Positions 45,860 through 55,340 are shown, counted from the first letter of the stretch. The stretch is DNA of 64,000 nt from Corallococcus macrosporus DSM 14697 (GCF_002305895.1 NZ_CP022203.1:970501-1034500), one strand, 5' to 3'. Notes: generated by a model from the letters alone, not told the origin. Translations and numbers: made by a program.

Positions 45860-46771
45860 ATGCACCGCGTGTATCCGTTCGTCGTCTCCCTGGGGCTTTC
45901 GCTCGCGCCGCTGGCCGCCGGTGCCGCGGCGCCGGCCACGCCCGCTCCCGAGGCGAAGGCGCCATCCATCCAGTTCAAGCAGGTGAACGCCCGCGTGGGG
46001 GACCAGGAGGCGCTGGACAGCGCGGTGGACATGCGGCTGGCGTTGGATTTGCGCGCCTCGGACATGGACACGCCGATGTCGGTGTCGATGTCCGTGACGT
46101 CGTCCAGCCAGCACACCGTGACGGTGCTCGCCGCGAAGGGGAACGTCGTCTCCAAGGTGAAGATGGCCTTCGGCGACGTGGGCGAGGTGGCCGAGGAGAA
46201 GGGCGACGTCCAGCGCAAGGCGAGCCCCATCAGCGGGAAGACGTACCTGGCGGAGCTGAAGAAGGAGCGCCTGGTCATCACGGACGCGAAGGGCCAGCCG
46301 GTGTCCAGGGAGGAGGAGGGCGAGGTGAAGAAGCACCTGCCGGAGCTCGGCAGGCCGGACCGCCTGGAGGCCGCCTTCCCGAAGACGCCGCTGGCGGTGG
46401 GGGCCAGCCTGGAGGGCTTCTCCGACGCGCTCGCGAAGCTGATGGTGGACGAGGCGGGGGATGACACCCGCGTCACCCAGACACGCGCGACGTTGGCCGA
46501 GGTGCGTCAGGAGCCGCGCGGCGCGGTGGGCGTCTTCGATGTGTCGATGACGGTGTTGCGTCAGGAGGTGAATGCGCCGTTCCTGATGACCATTCCCCTG
46601 CAAGGGAAGATGTCCGTCCTGGCGGAGGGCATCCAGCTCTTGGAGCTCACCCTGTCCGGGCCGGTGAAGGTGGAGCTGACCGATGACGCCGTCGAGGCGG
46701 GCTTCGAGGCGCGGGGCGAGGGCGCGATGCGGCTGCGACTCACCGGGAAGAAGGCTGACACCGCGCGTTAG
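45860..46771 (+). CDS. Exported protein of unknown function
   Basis: The product has 303 residues with a signal peptide (MHRVYPFVVSLGLSLAPLAA...). The mature part alternates beta segments with charged turns (ALDLRASDMDTPMSVSMSVTS, GKTYLAELKKERLVITDAKG, AFPKTPLAVGASLEGFSDAL, FDVSMTVLRQEVNAPFLMTI), similar in style to periplasmic lipoprotein-carrier or DUF6263-like proteins, but I cannot assign a family. It is divergent from the molybdopterin enzyme and followed by the KAS III-like gene after 98 bases. Confidence 0.7.
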   Translation: MHRVYPFVVSLGLSLAPLAAGAAAPATPAPEAKAPSIQFKQVNARVGDQEALDSAVDMRLALDLRASDMDTPMSVSMSVTSSSQHTVTVLAAKGNVVSKVKMAFGDVGEVAEEKGDVQRKASPISGKTYLAELKKERLVITDAKGQPVSREEEGEVKKHLPELGRPDRLEAAFPKTPLAVGASLEGFSDALAKLMVDEAGDDTRVTQTRATLAEVRQEPRGAVGVFDVSMTVLRQEVNAPFLMTIPLQGKMSVLAEGIQLLELTLSGPVKVELTDDAVEAGFEARGEGAMRLRLTGKKADTAR

Positions 46772-46869
46772 CCGGATGGCCTGACAGGCCGTCCGCTGGG
46801 CGCGAAGGCTCGGCGGCGTGACAGAGGGCTGACAGAGTTTTGGGAGGCTGCGCGGTTAGAGGGTTCTGA

Positions 46870-47874
46870 ATGTACCTGCACGCGCTCGGCCACTTCCATC
46901 CTCCCAACCTTCTGACCAACGCCTTCTTCGAGGAGCTGGGGCTGGAGACCAGCGACGCGTGGATTATGGAGCGCGTGGGCATCCGCGCGCGGCACACGGT
47001 GTTGCCGCTGGACTACCTGCGGGAGACGCGCAACCGCGACGTGCGCGCGGCGCAGGAGGCGGCGCTCTTCAGCAACGCGGAGACGGGGCGCCGGGCGGCG
47101 GTGATGGCGCTGGAACGCGCGGGGTTGAAGCCGTCCGACATCGGGCTCGTGGTGGCGGGCGGGTGCAGCCCGGACGAGTGCATTCCCGCCGAGTCCAACC
47201 GGGTGGCGCAGCTCCTGGGCATCAACGCGCCAGCGGTGGACCTGCAGAGCGCCTGCTCGTCCTTCTGCATGCAGCTCCACTTCCTGGCGGGCATGCGGCC
47301 GGAGCGGCTGCCGGACTACGTGCTGGTGGTCAACATGGACAACTCCACGCGCGTGGTGGACTACACGGACCGCTCCAGCGCGGTGTTGTGGGGTGACGGC
47401 GCGTCCGCGGCCATCCTGTCACCGCGCGTGCCGGGGCGCTGGCACGTCACGGAGACGCTGCTGGCCGGAGACCCGTCGGGCGCGGACAAGGTGCGGGTGC
47501 CGCGCGTGGGGCACTTCACCCAGCAGGGCGGCGAGGTGCAGAAGTTCGCCATCCGCCGCGCGGGTGAGACGTTCCAGGCCCTGCGCGCGCGCTTCATGGA
47601 GCGCCACCCGGAGCAGGGCGCGGGGGCCGTGGCCCTCATCGGGCATCAGGCGAACCTGCGCATGTTGGAGTCCGTGCAGCGGCGGTGCGAGGTGCCGGAG
47701 GCGCGGCACTTCTTCAACGTGAACAGGCGGGGCAACACGGGCGCGGCGGGCGCGCCGAGCGTCCTGAGCGAGCACTGGGATGACCCCACCGTGGGAGACG
47801 CGGTGGTGCTGAGCGTCGTGGGCAGCGGGCTGACGTGGGCAGGCGCCCTGCTGGAGCGCACCCCGGCGACGTGA
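46870..47874 (+). CDS. 3-oxoacyl-ACP synthase III-like enzyme
   Basis: The product has 334 residues. It is a FabH/KAS III-type thiolase-fold protein with a complete triad: Cys129 in VDLQSACSSFCMQL, His259 in ALIGHQANLRMLESV and Asn289 in NRRGNTGAAGAPSVL. The N-terminus YLHALGHFHPPNLLTNAFFEEL and TSDAWIMERVGIRARH match the family. Condensation of an acyl-CoA with a malonyl carrier or an acyl transfer is expected. No acyl carrier protein or other fatty acid genes lie nearby, so it may serve a special lipid or signal. Confidence 0.8.
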   Translation: MYLHALGHFHPPNLLTNAFFEELGLETSDAWIMERVGIRARHTVLPLDYLRETRNRDVRAAQEAALFSNAETGRRAAVMALERAGLKPSDIGLVVAGGCSPDECIPAESNRVAQLLGINAPAVDLQSACSSFCMQLHFLAGMRPERLPDYVLVVNMDNSTRVVDYTDRSSAVLWGDGASAAILSPRVPGRWHVTETLLAGDPSGADKVRVPRVGHFTQQGGEVQKFAIRRAGETFQALRARFMERHPEQGAGAVALIGHQANLRMLESVQRRCEVPEARHFFNVNRRGNTGAAGAPSVLSEHWDDPTVGDAVVLSVVGSGLTWAGALLERTPAT

Positions 47875-48020
47875 GTCGTCCGTCCGACGTTGCTCCACCA
47901 GGGCCTGGTCGCCGTCCACTGCCGTACAGCGTGGCCCTCTGGGGCGTTGGCGGTGCCGGTGGGCGTGTGCAGCGTATGTCCTGTCGGGTTCAGTGGGGAC
48001 AGGGGTCGGGGGTCGGGCGC

Positions 48021-48575
48021 ATGCGTACTCAGGCGTGGGGTGGGAGTCTGCGGTGTCTCGTGGTGGGCATGCTGCTCGTCGCGGGCGCCGCGCAGGCGGG
48101 GCAGAAGCAGGTCGGCGGCGTGCTCATGCCGGTGTCGATGAACCTCAAGGGCCGCACCGTCGAGCTCGCCCACATGGAGCTGCACAAGCAGCTCTTCTTC
48201 AAGGTCTACGTCTGGAGCCTCTACATGGAGGACCGGCCGCGCTCCACGCATGAGGCCATCACCTCCAACTCCGTGAAGCGGCTCCACTTCCGCTTCCTGC
48301 GCGACATCTCCCGCGACCAGCTCGTGGGCAGCTTCCGCGATGGCCTCGAGCACAACCCCGACCTGCGGCAGGGCCCGCTGGCGAACCAACTGCGCATCAT
48401 GCTCGCGTCGCTCAAGGACGTGGAGAAGGGCGAGGACCTCGTCATCACCTACACGCCGGGCGTCGGGCTCGAGGTCGGCGGCGAGGCCTCCGGTGGCGTC
48501 TTCATCCCCGGCAAGCACTTCGCGGACGCGCTCTTCGCCGTCTGGCTCGACTCTCACCCTATTTTTCCGCGCTGA
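48021..48575 (+). CDS. Chalcone-isomerase-like secreted protein
   Basis: The product is 184 residues from the ATG at 48021; an ATG at 47976 is an alternative. A signal peptide (LRCLVVGMLLVAGAAQA) precedes a chalcone-isomerase-like domain: VGGVLMPVSMNLKGRTVELAH, KQLFFKVYVWSLYMED, RDISRDQLVGSFRDGLEHN and ITYTPGVGLEV. Bacterial proteins of this group lack the plant substrate pathway and their role is unclear; lipid binding has been suggested for relatives. It follows the KAS III-like gene by about 145 bases. Confidence 0.7.
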   Translation: MRTQAWGGSLRCLVVGMLLVAGAAQAGQKQVGGVLMPVSMNLKGRTVELAHMELHKQLFFKVYVWSLYMEDRPRSTHEAITSNSVKRLHFRFLRDISRDQLVGSFRDGLEHNPDLRQGPLANQLRIMLASLKDVEKGEDLVITYTPGVGLEVGGEASGGVFIPGKHFADALFAVWLDSHPIFPR

Positions 48576-48706
48576 CTGACGCGCCCGGCTGGCTGTCAGC
48601 CGGACAGTCGTTGCAGCTCAAAATAAGTGCGAGGTTCTTCCTGACCCGGAGCGCCGCCAACGGTAGGCTGGCGCTTCATTCACCAGTGTCAGGAGGACAC
48701 GTACAT

Positions 48707-49510
48707 ATGCGGAATCGGTTGGTTCTTGCTGCGCTCGTCGCGCTCTCCACCACGGGTTGTGTTTCGCAGGGGAAGTACGACGCCAAGGCGCTCGAGGCGG
48801 AGAACTTCGCCAAGGGCCTCACTGACGAGAAGGGCGCTCGCGAGGCCGCCGAAGCGAAGGTGAAGGAGCTGGAAGGGAAGATCGCCGCCCTGGAGCAGGA
48901 GAAGGAGGCGCTGAACACGCGCCTGGCCACGGCGGAGTCCCGCCTCACCGCGAACGCCGCGGAGCGCCGCGCGCTGGAGGAGAAGAACGCGCAGCTCGCC
49001 GCCCTCAACGAGGAGCTGGCCCGCAACACGAAGAAGCTGGCGCAGGCGAAGGAGGAGCTGGAGAAGCGCAGCTCCGAGTACGAGAACCTGGCCCAGAGCC
49101 TCAAGCAGGAGATTTCGGACGGGAAGATCGAGCTGTCCGAGCTCAAGGGCAAGATGACGGTCCAGCTCAAGGACAAGATCCTCTTCGCCTCCGGCTCCGC
49201 CCGCGTGGGCAAGGAAGGCGACGAGGCGCTGAAGAAGATCGCCGACGCGCTCAAGACGGTGCAGGGGAAGATCATCCGCGTGGAGGGCCACACGGACGAC
49301 GTCCCCACCGGCGGCGGCCAGTTCGCCAGCAACTGGGAGCTGAGCCTGGCGCGCGCCATGGCGGTGGTCCGCTCACTTCAGGACGCTGGCGTGGACCCCA
49401 CGTTCCTCTCGGCCGCGGGCTACGGGCAGTACCAGCCTATCGCCGCCAATGACTCGGCGGAGAATCGAAGCCTGAACCGTCGCATCGAAATCGTGCTCGC
49501 GCCGAAGTAG
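48707..49510 (+). CDS. OmpA-family peptidoglycan-binding lipoprotein
   Basis: The product is 267 residues from the ATG at 48707 with AGGAGG upstream. The signal MRNRLVLAALVALSTTGC ends in a lipobox with Cys18. A long coiled coil spans about 35-145 (KVKELEGKIAALEQEKEAL, AQAKEELEKRSSEYENLAQ). The C-terminal OmpA domain (about 150-267) has KDKILFASGSARVGKEGDEAL, IIRVEGHTDDVPTGGGQF, NWELSLARAMAVVRSL and ENRSLNRRIEIVL, with the peptidoglycan-contact residues in place. It links the outer membrane to the cell wall. A perfect hairpin follows immediately. Confidence 0.85.
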   Translation: MRNRLVLAALVALSTTGCVSQGKYDAKALEAENFAKGLTDEKGAREAAEAKVKELEGKIAALEQEKEALNTRLATAESRLTANAAERRALEEKNAQLAALNEELARNTKKLAQAKEELEKRSSEYENLAQSLKQEISDGKIELSELKGKMTVQLKDKILFASGSARVGKEGDEALKKIADALKTVQGKIIRVEGHTDDVPTGGGQFASNWELSLARAMAVVRSLQDAGVDPTFLSAAGYGQYQPIAANDSAENRSLNRRIEIVLAPK

Positions 49511-49522
49511 GCGCCGCACTAG

Positions 49523-49549
49523 GAGGGGCGCGGGAGTCCCGCGCCCCTC
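49523..49549 (+). terminator. Perfect 12-bp hairpin directly before the receptor start codon
   Basis: GAGGGGCGCGGG (49523-49534), loop AGT, CCCGCGCCCCTC (49538-49549), then ATG at 49550. There is no T-run. It could terminate transcription after the OmpA-like gene. It also occupies the whole region where a ribosome site for the receptor should lie. Confidence 0.6.
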
Positions 49550-52165
49550 ATGAAAATCCTCGTCGCAGTCCTCAGTCTTCTCGTCGCCACCGGCGCCGCC
49601 GCCCAGCAGGACGCGGGCGCCCCAGAAGCCGCCGACGCGGGCGCGCCCCAGGGCGTGCTGACGAAGCCTCCCGCGCTGATGCGCCAGGTCGAGGCCGTCT
49701 ACCCACCCGAAGCCGCCGCCCAGCAGCTCGAGGGCACGGTGGTGATGTGGGTGGACATCTCGGAGACGGGCGCCGTCTCCAACGTCGAGGTGTCCCGGCC
49801 CGCGGGCCACGGCTTCGACGAGGCCGCGGTGGAGGCGGTCCGCCAGTTCCAGTTCGAGCCCGCCGAGGTGGACGGCGTCCCCGCGCCGGTGCGCATCGAA
49901 TACGCGTACCAGTTCGTCTTCCGTCCGCCTCCGCTGCCGGAGGGCGAGGCCGCCGCCGTGGAGCCCGAGGCCCCGGTGAACTTCAGCGGCCGGGCCCTGG
50001 AGCGCGGCACGCGGGACGCGCTCATCGGCGCGGAGGTGGTGCTGCCCGCGCTGGAGCGCTCCGCCGTCACGGACGAGGAGGGCCGCTTCTCCTTCCGCGG
50101 CATCCCCCTGGGCACGCACGAGGTGCTGGTGGTGCAGAGCGGCTACGAGCGCTTCCGCACCCAGGAGACCTTCACGGAGGGCCAGGAGACGCGCGCCACG
50201 TACTACGTGCGCAAGCGCATCTTCGGCGCCTTCGAGACGGTGGTGCGCAGCGAGCGCGAGCGCAAGGAGGTGACGCAGACCACGCTCCAGCTCGCAGAGG
50301 TGCAGCGCGTCCCCGGCACCCAGGGCGACACGCTGAAGGTGGTCCAGAACCTGCCCGGCGTGGCGCGCCCCGCCTTCAACGGCGGCCAGCTCGTCATCCG
50401 CGGCACGGGCCCGCAGGAGTCCGGCGTCTTCCTGGACGGCCAGCGCATTCCGCTGCTCTACCACTTCGGCGGCCTCACCTCCGTCTACAACTCCGAGCTG
50501 CTGGACGCGGTGGACTACCTGCCCGGCAACTTCTCCGCGTACTACGGCGACATCACCGGCGGCGTCATCAACGTGCGCAGTCGCGAGCCGCGCACCGACC
50601 GGCTCCACGCCACCGTGGGCGTCAGCCTCATCGAATCCAACGCGGTGCTGGAGGGCCCCATCACCGACACGCTGAGCTTCGCGGTGGCGGGCCGGCGCTC
50701 CTACATCGACCTGGTGCTGGGCCTGGTGCCCCTGGGCGATGACGGCCCCAGCCTCCAGGTGGCGCCGCGCTACTACGACGCGCAGCTCAAGCTGGTGTGG
50801 AAGCCGAGGTCGCGCCACACCTTCACGCTGCAGGGCCTCACCTCGCGCGACCGGCTGGGGCTCGTCTTCGACCGGCCCGCGGACGACGACCCCACCGTCA
50901 CCGGCGACCTGAACGTCACCACCGGCTTCAACCAGCTCCGCCTGCGGCACCAGTACCGCGCGGACGCGCTCACCCTGGACACCCACGGCCTGGTGGGCAA
51001 CACGCTGGTCCAGTTCGGCATCGGCGACCGGGGCCTGCGCATCGCCTCCACGGACCTGAACCTGCGCTCCACGCTGGAGTACGCCTTCGGCGAGCAGCTC
51101 ACCCTGGCGGGCGGCATCGACGTGGTGAGCAACTTCGCCCGCGTCACCGCGCGCATCCAGGGCCTCTCCCGCGAGGGCGAGCCGCCCACGCCCACTGTCA
51201 CCGACGAGGTGCTCACCGCGGACGGCGATTTCCTCCAGTACTTCCCCTCCACCTGGGTGGAGGCGCGCTGGCGGCCCGTGCCGAACCTGCTGCTGGTGCC
51301 GGGCCTGCGCGCGGAGAGCTACATCTTCACCGACCAGTCCCAGGCCCGCCGCACCTTCAACCCGCGCCTGGCGGTCCGCTACGGGCTGACGGACACGTTG
51401 ACGCTCAAGGGCGGCGCGGGCGTCTACCACGGGCCTCCGGTGCAGGATGAGCCCAGCGTGGCCTTCGGCAACCCGGACCTGCGCGCGAAGCGCTCGCTCC
51501 AGTACAGCGTGGGCGCGGAGTGGCAGGCGCGGCCGGAGTGGTTCGTGGGCGGCGAGGTCTTCTACAACGACTTGAACGGGCTCATCGTCCGCTCCAACGC
51601 CACGGTGGTGCGCGGCGGCCAGCAGGTGCCCGAGCGCCTGAACAACGCCGGCGTGGGCCGCATCTACGGCCTGGAGGTGCTGGTGCGCCGCGCGCTGACG
51701 GACCGGCTCTTCGGCTGGGTCTCCTACACGCTCAGCCGCAGCGAGCGCCGGGACGCGCCGGGCGCGGGCTGGCGCCTCTTCGACAATGACCAGACGCACG
51801 TGCTGACGGCGATTGCCTCCTACAAGCTGCCCGCGGGCTGGGAGCTTGGCGCGCGCCTTCGCTTCGCCTCCGGCAACCCCACCACGCCGGTGGTGGGCTC
51901 GGTGCGGGATGACGGCTCGGATGTCTTCATCCCGCTCTACGCGGCGGTGAACTCGAGCCGGCTGCCGTCCTTCAACCAGTTGGACATCCGCGTGGACAAG
52001 AACTTCGCCTTCGAGAAGTGGGCGCTGAACGTCTACCTGGACCTCACGAACGCCTACAACAACCCGGCGGTGGAGGGCATCGCCTACAACTACAACTACA
52101 CCCAGAGCGCCTTCTTCGAGGGACTGCCCATCCTTCCCATCATCGGCGCCCGGGGGAGCTTCTGA
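49550..52165 (+). CDS. TonB-dependent receptor with N-terminal TonB-C-like and carboxypeptidase-regulatory domains (paralogue)
   Basis: The product has 871 residues with signal MKILVAVLSLLVATGAAAQ. Domain order matches the receptor at 18631-21393. The TonB-C-like domain is at about 35-125 (ALMRQVEAVYPPEAAAQQLEG, GFDEAAVEAVRQFQFEPAEV). The carboxypeptidase-regulatory-like domain is at about 143-215 (ERGTRDALIGAEVVLPALE, DEEGRFSFRGIPLGTHEVL). The plug follows (KVVQNLPGVARPAFNGGQLVIRG, DGQRIPLLYHFGG), then a barrel ending in Phe (LPIIGARGSF). There is no usual ribosome site; the ATG follows a hairpin. The partner lipoprotein starts two bases after the stop. The ligand is unknown. Confidence 0.85.
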   Translation: MKILVAVLSLLVATGAAAQQDAGAPEAADAGAPQGVLTKPPALMRQVEAVYPPEAAAQQLEGTVVMWVDISETGAVSNVEVSRPAGHGFDEAAVEAVRQFQFEPAEVDGVPAPVRIEYAYQFVFRPPPLPEGEAAAVEPEAPVNFSGRALERGTRDALIGAEVVLPALERSAVTDEEGRFSFRGIPLGTHEVLVVQSGYERFRTQETFTEGQETRATYYVRKRIFGAFETVVRSERERKEVTQTTLQLAEVQRVPGTQGDTLKVVQNLPGVARPAFNGGQLVIRGTGPQESGVFLDGQRIPLLYHFGGLTSVYNSELLDAVDYLPGNFSAYYGDITGGVINVRSREPRTDRLHATVGVSLIESNAVLEGPITDTLSFAVAGRRSYIDLVLGLVPLGDDGPSLQVAPRYYDAQLKLVWKPRSRHTFTLQGLTSRDRLGLVFDRPADDDPTVTGDLNVTTGFNQLRLRHQYRADALTLDTHGLVGNTLVQFGIGDRGLRIASTDLNLRSTLEYAFGEQLTLAGGIDVVSNFARVTARIQGLSREGEPPTPTVTDEVLTADGDFLQYFPSTWVEARWRPVPNLLLVPGLRAESYIFTDQSQARRTFNPRLAVRYGLTDTLTLKGGAGVYHGPPVQDEPSVAFGNPDLRAKRSLQYSVGAEWQARPEWFVGGEVFYNDLNGLIVRSNATVVRGGQQVPERLNNAGVGRIYGLEVLVRRALTDRLFGWVSYTLSRSERRDAPGAGWRLFDNDQTHVLTAIASYKLPAGWELGARLRFASGNPTTPVVGSVRDDGSDVFIPLYAAVNSSRLPSFNQLDIRVDKNFAFEKWALNVYLDLTNAYNNPAVEGIAYNYNYTQSAFFEGLPILPIIGARGSF

Positions 52166-52167
52166 GC

Positions 52168-53037
52168 ATGCGTCCCATCCTCCCCTCGCTCGTGGCGCTG
52201 CTGCTCGCCGGCTGCGGCCCTGACTTCGAGCTCCAGAGTGAAATCCGGCGCGTGCGCGTGCTGGCCATCCAAACCGAGCCCGCCGAGCTGGCGGTGGACC
52301 CGGACGCCCCCGCGCTGCCCGGGCCCATGACGTTCAACGCGCTGGCGGTGACGCCGGACGCGCGCCCCGTCACCGTGCGCTACGCGCTGTGCCGCTTCAC
52401 CGGCAACCCCTATGACGGGCGCTGCCCGGGGGACACCGACGTGCCCTTGCCGGACGGCACGCTGTCGCTCGCGGACGAGGACATCCAGGCGGTGCTGCTG
52501 GAGGCGCTGGCCGCTGGCGACCCGGGCGGCGGCGGGACGCTGGACCCGGAGGACCCCGCGCTGCGCGAGGCGCTGCTGCGCGGCATCCCGCTCTTCGTCG
52601 GCTACGAGGCCACTGACGGCAGCGGGACGCCGGAGGGCACCGAGCGCGGCGTGCGCCGGGTGACGCTGCGGGCCACCGCCACACCCAACCAGAACCCGGT
52701 GGTGTCGGACATCCTGTGGGACGGCGCGCCGCTCACCGGCCCGCTGCCCGTGTCGCGCGAGGTCACCTTCACGCCGGTGCTGGCCGAGGGCAGCGTCGAA
52801 ACGGAGGAGACGGAAGAAGGGCCGCGCGCGGAGCCGCTCTTCTTCAGTTGGTTCGCCACCGGCGACGGCGAGGTGAAGGAGTTCCGCTCCCAGGCGCCCG
52901 TGGAGGGCCGGCCGGGTGACCCGACGTCGGCGTACGACACCCCCGCCACGCCCCAGCGCGTCACCTTCTGGGTGGTGGCGCGGGATGGGCGCGGCGGGGT
53001 GGGGTGGCTCCGCCGCGACGTGGACGTGGGCCCGTAG
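52168..53037 (+). CDS. Lipoprotein partner of the paralogous TonB receptor
   Basis: The product is 289 residues from the ATG at 52168. The signal MRPILPSLVALLLAGC has a lipobox with Cys16, followed by GPDFELQSEIRRVRVLAIQTEP. The order of segments (RVLAIQTEPAEL, TFNALAVTPDARPVTVRYALC, QRVTFWVVARDGRGGVGWLRRD) parallels the lipoprotein at 21393-22316 (RVLGLATEPPEF, YRALLVDP...YTLWAC, EVTFWAVVRDGRGG). It is probably co-translated with the receptor. The function is unknown; surface exposure beside the receptor is inferred. Confidence 0.75.
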   Translation: MRPILPSLVALLLAGCGPDFELQSEIRRVRVLAIQTEPAELAVDPDAPALPGPMTFNALAVTPDARPVTVRYALCRFTGNPYDGRCPGDTDVPLPDGTLSLADEDIQAVLLEALAAGDPGGGGTLDPEDPALREALLRGIPLFVGYEATDGSGTPEGTERGVRRVTLRATATPNQNPVVSDILWDGAPLTGPLPVSREVTFTPVLAEGSVETEETEEGPRAEPLFFSWFATGDGEVKEFRSQAPVEGRPGDPTSAYDTPATPQRVTFWVVARDGRGGVGWLRRDVDVGP

Positions 53038-53058
53038 GCTCCACGCCGGACGGATGGC

Positions 53059-54315
53059 TCAGGCGGACAGGTGCGCCGACGCGCGCCCGAGTCCTTCCGC
53101 CACGGAGGTGAAGGCATCCGCCGTGCGCACGCGCTCCTCGCCGAAGCGGCGCACGTAGAGCTGGCGCACCGCGGGAATCTGCGACGAGCCGCCGGTGAGG
53201 AACACCGCGTCGATGTCCTTCGTCTCCGCGTGCTTCGCCAGCAGGCCCGCGGTGCACGCGTCCAGCTCGTCCAGCAGCGGCTGGCTGAAGGTGTCGAACT
53301 CGGCGCGGGTGATGGGCTCGTGGAGGCAGATGCGCGCCTCCTCGAAGTCCACCGTGGCGACGTCCTCCCTGGACAGGCGCACCTTGGCCGCTTCGATGGC
53401 GCGGAAGAGGCGGTAGCCCAGGTTGTCCATGACCAGGTCGTACAGCGCCTGGATTTCGGCCTTGCGGTCGCTGGTGGCGAGCATGGTGTCCAGCAGCTCC
53501 TGGGTGGACTTCTCCCGGATGAAGGACATCTCATGCCAGGTGAGCAGCTTGGCCAGGATGTGCTGGGGAATGGGCAGCCGCTTGTCGCTGAAGCCGCGCA
53601 CCCGGTAGGTGGACCCGGCGCCGAAGCGGGGCAGCAGCTTGTGGCGCATGATTTCCGCGTCGAAGCGGTCACCACCGATGCGCACACCCGTGGAGCCCAC
53701 CACGTCCTGACGGCGGTCCGGGTTGTCGCGGCGGCTGGGGCCCAGCCGCATCAGCGTGAGGTCGGTGGTGCCGGCGCCGAAGTCCGCCACCAGGACGAGC
53801 TCGTCGCGGGTGAGCTGGGCCTCGTAGGCGAGCGCGGCGGCGATGGGCTCGATGAGGAACTGGACGCGCTGGAAGCCCGCGAGCTCCGCGGCGCGCAGCA
53901 GGCGCTGCTGGGCCAGGGCGTCCGCTTCCGGGTCCGGCGTGAAGACGGCGGGCCGGCCGAGCACCACGGCCTCGGGCGCGCCGCCCATGGGGCCCGCGGC
54001 GGCGTCCCGCACGCGGCGCAGCAGCACCGCCACCAGCTCTTCAATGGTGTAGGTGCGCCCCTTCACCTGGGTGGCGCGGAAGGAGCTGGAGTGGAGGAAG
54101 GACTTCACGGACTGGATGAAGCGCCCGGTGTTGTCCTCCAGGTAGCGCTGGATGGCGTCGGCGCCGGCGTAGATGTCCTGCTCGTCGTCCGGGAAGAAGA
54201 GGACGGAGCGGAAGAGGCGGGCCTCCTGGGTGTGGGGTTGCAGGGGCAGCACCGTGCCGTCTGGCAGGGCCGCGGCGGTGTTGCTGGTTCCGAAATCGAG
54301 TCCGCAGGCACGCAT
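53059..54315 (-). CDS. Hsp70-like (YegD-type) actin-fold ATPase
   Basis: The product is 418 residues from the ATG at 54315 (MRACGLDFGTSNTAAALPDG); the longer open frame upstream is antisense to other features. The nucleotide-binding motifs are present: phosphate-1 GLDFGTSNTA, phosphate-2 LVADFGAGTTDLTLMRLG, and the adenosine motif VFLTGGSSQIPAVRQLY. The peptide-binding domain of DnaK is absent, as in YegD. It probably acts as a stand-alone chaperone-like ATPase. The role is unknown. It converges with the lipoprotein gene to its left. Confidence 0.8.
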   Translation of the reverse strand: MRACGLDFGTSNTAAALPDGTVLPLQPHTQEARLFRSVLFFPDDEQDIYAGADAIQRYLEDNTGRFIQSVKSFLHSSSFRATQVKGRTYTIEELVAVLLRRVRDAAAGPMGGAPEAVVLGRPAVFTPDPEADALAQQRLLRAAELAGFQRVQFLIEPIAAALAYEAQLTRDELVLVADFGAGTTDLTLMRLGPSRRDNPDRRQDVVGSTGVRIGGDRFDAEIMRHKLLPRFGAGSTYRVRGFSDKRLPIPQHILAKLLTWHEMSFIREKSTQELLDTMLATSDRKAEIQALYDLVMDNLGYRLFRAIEAAKVRLSREDVATVDFEEARICLHEPITRAEFDTFSQPLLDELDACTAGLLAKHAETKDIDAVFLTGGSSQIPAVRQLYVRRFGEERVRTADAFTSVAEGLGRASAHLSA

Positions 54316-54482
54316 GGGGGGGCGCCCCTTATCGCCAAAGTCCATCCATGGGTAGCGCTTCGTACACCAACAAACGGCGGAGGGCGGCCGGGAGGGCGGA
54401 CGCCTGTCGCGGATGTGGGTTGGCGCGGAGATGCCGCTCGCCATCTTTCTCCTGGGATGTGCATGACGACGGGAGACTTCCA

Positions 54483-55328
54483 ATGAGATTTCGCGCGGGA
54501 TGGTGGATGGCCGGCGCCGCGGCATTGACGCTGGGCACCGCATGTGAAGAACGCGACCGGGGCGCCCAGGGGCAGGCAAGCGGGCAGTCCACGGTGAATG
54601 ACCAGGTGGCGCAGGCCCAGCAGCGCACGGAGAGCGCCTTCGACTCGGCCCGCCAGGCCCAGGAGCAGGCGAGCGAGCAGCAGAAGCAGGCCTCCAGTGC
54701 CCAGCAGGAGCTCCAGGACAAGCAGCGGGAGTACCAGGAGGCTCAGGCGAAGGCGCATTCTGCGGCGCAGCAGGCGCAGCAGGCCCAGCAGGGCGCCCAG
54801 CAGCAGACGCAGCAGGCCCAGCAGGAGGCGCAGCAGGCCCAGCAGGAGGCGCAGCAGGCCCAGCGTCAGCAGAGCGAGACGCTGGCGCAGCAGAACCAGC
54901 AGGCGCGTCAGCAGTCCGAGCAGCTTCGCCAGCAGTCACAGCAGCCGGTGGCCGTGGCGCCCCCGCCCCAGACACAGCCGCAAGGCGCCCAGACGCAGCA
55001 GCAAGGCGCCCAAGCGCAGGAGGGCTCGGAGCAGCAGGTCGTCGGTGAGGTGCTGAGCGCGAGTGAACAGGAGCTGCTGCTCAGCTCGCAGGGGGAGCCG
55101 CAGCTCCGGCTGCAGGTGTCCCCGGAGACGCAGGTCATGGTGGATGGGCGTCAGGCCAACGTGGGGGACATCGAGGAGGGGAGCCAGGTGCGGGCCTCCT
55201 ACCGGACCGACGCGCGGAGCGGTGAGCCGCAGGCGGTGCGCATCGAGGCGACCTCGCAGGTGCAGCCCACCGCGCCGGCCGCGCCGGAGAGCGGCGAATC
55301 CACGCCGGGCTCCCAGCCCACCCAGTGA
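54483..55328 (+). CDS. Gln-rich coiled-coil lipoprotein
   Basis: The product is 281 residues from the ATG at 54483. The signal ends LTLGTAC (lipobox, Cys21). About 130 residues follow that are nearly all Gln, Ala, Ser and Glu (QQAQQEAQQAQQEAQQAQ); at DNA level this is partly a 21-base tandem repeat around 54808-54862. A C-terminal beta domain (QVVGEVLSASEQELLLSSQ, LRLQVSPETQVMVDGRQA, EEGSQVRASYRTDA) resembles small OB-like/DUF5666-type folds. It may extend from the outer membrane into the periplasm. Divergent from the Hsp70-like gene. Confidence 0.75.
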   Translation: MRFRAGWWMAGAAALTLGTACEERDRGAQGQASGQSTVNDQVAQAQQRTESAFDSARQAQEQASEQQKQASSAQQELQDKQREYQEAQAKAHSAAQQAQQAQQGAQQQTQQAQQEAQQAQQEAQQAQRQQSETLAQQNQQARQQSEQLRQQSQQPVAVAPPPQTQPQGAQTQQQGAQAQEGSEQQVVGEVLSASEQELLLSSQGEPQLRLQVSPETQVMVDGRQANVGDIEEGSQVRASYRTDARSGEPQAVRIEATSQVQPTAPAAPESGESTPGSQPTQ

Positions 55329-55340
55329 GTCGAGGGCACC

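Noticed and set aside
54808-54862. CRISPR-like tandem repeat
   Set aside because: The 21-base repeats have no spacers and encode the QQAQQEA coiled coil of a lipoprotein.
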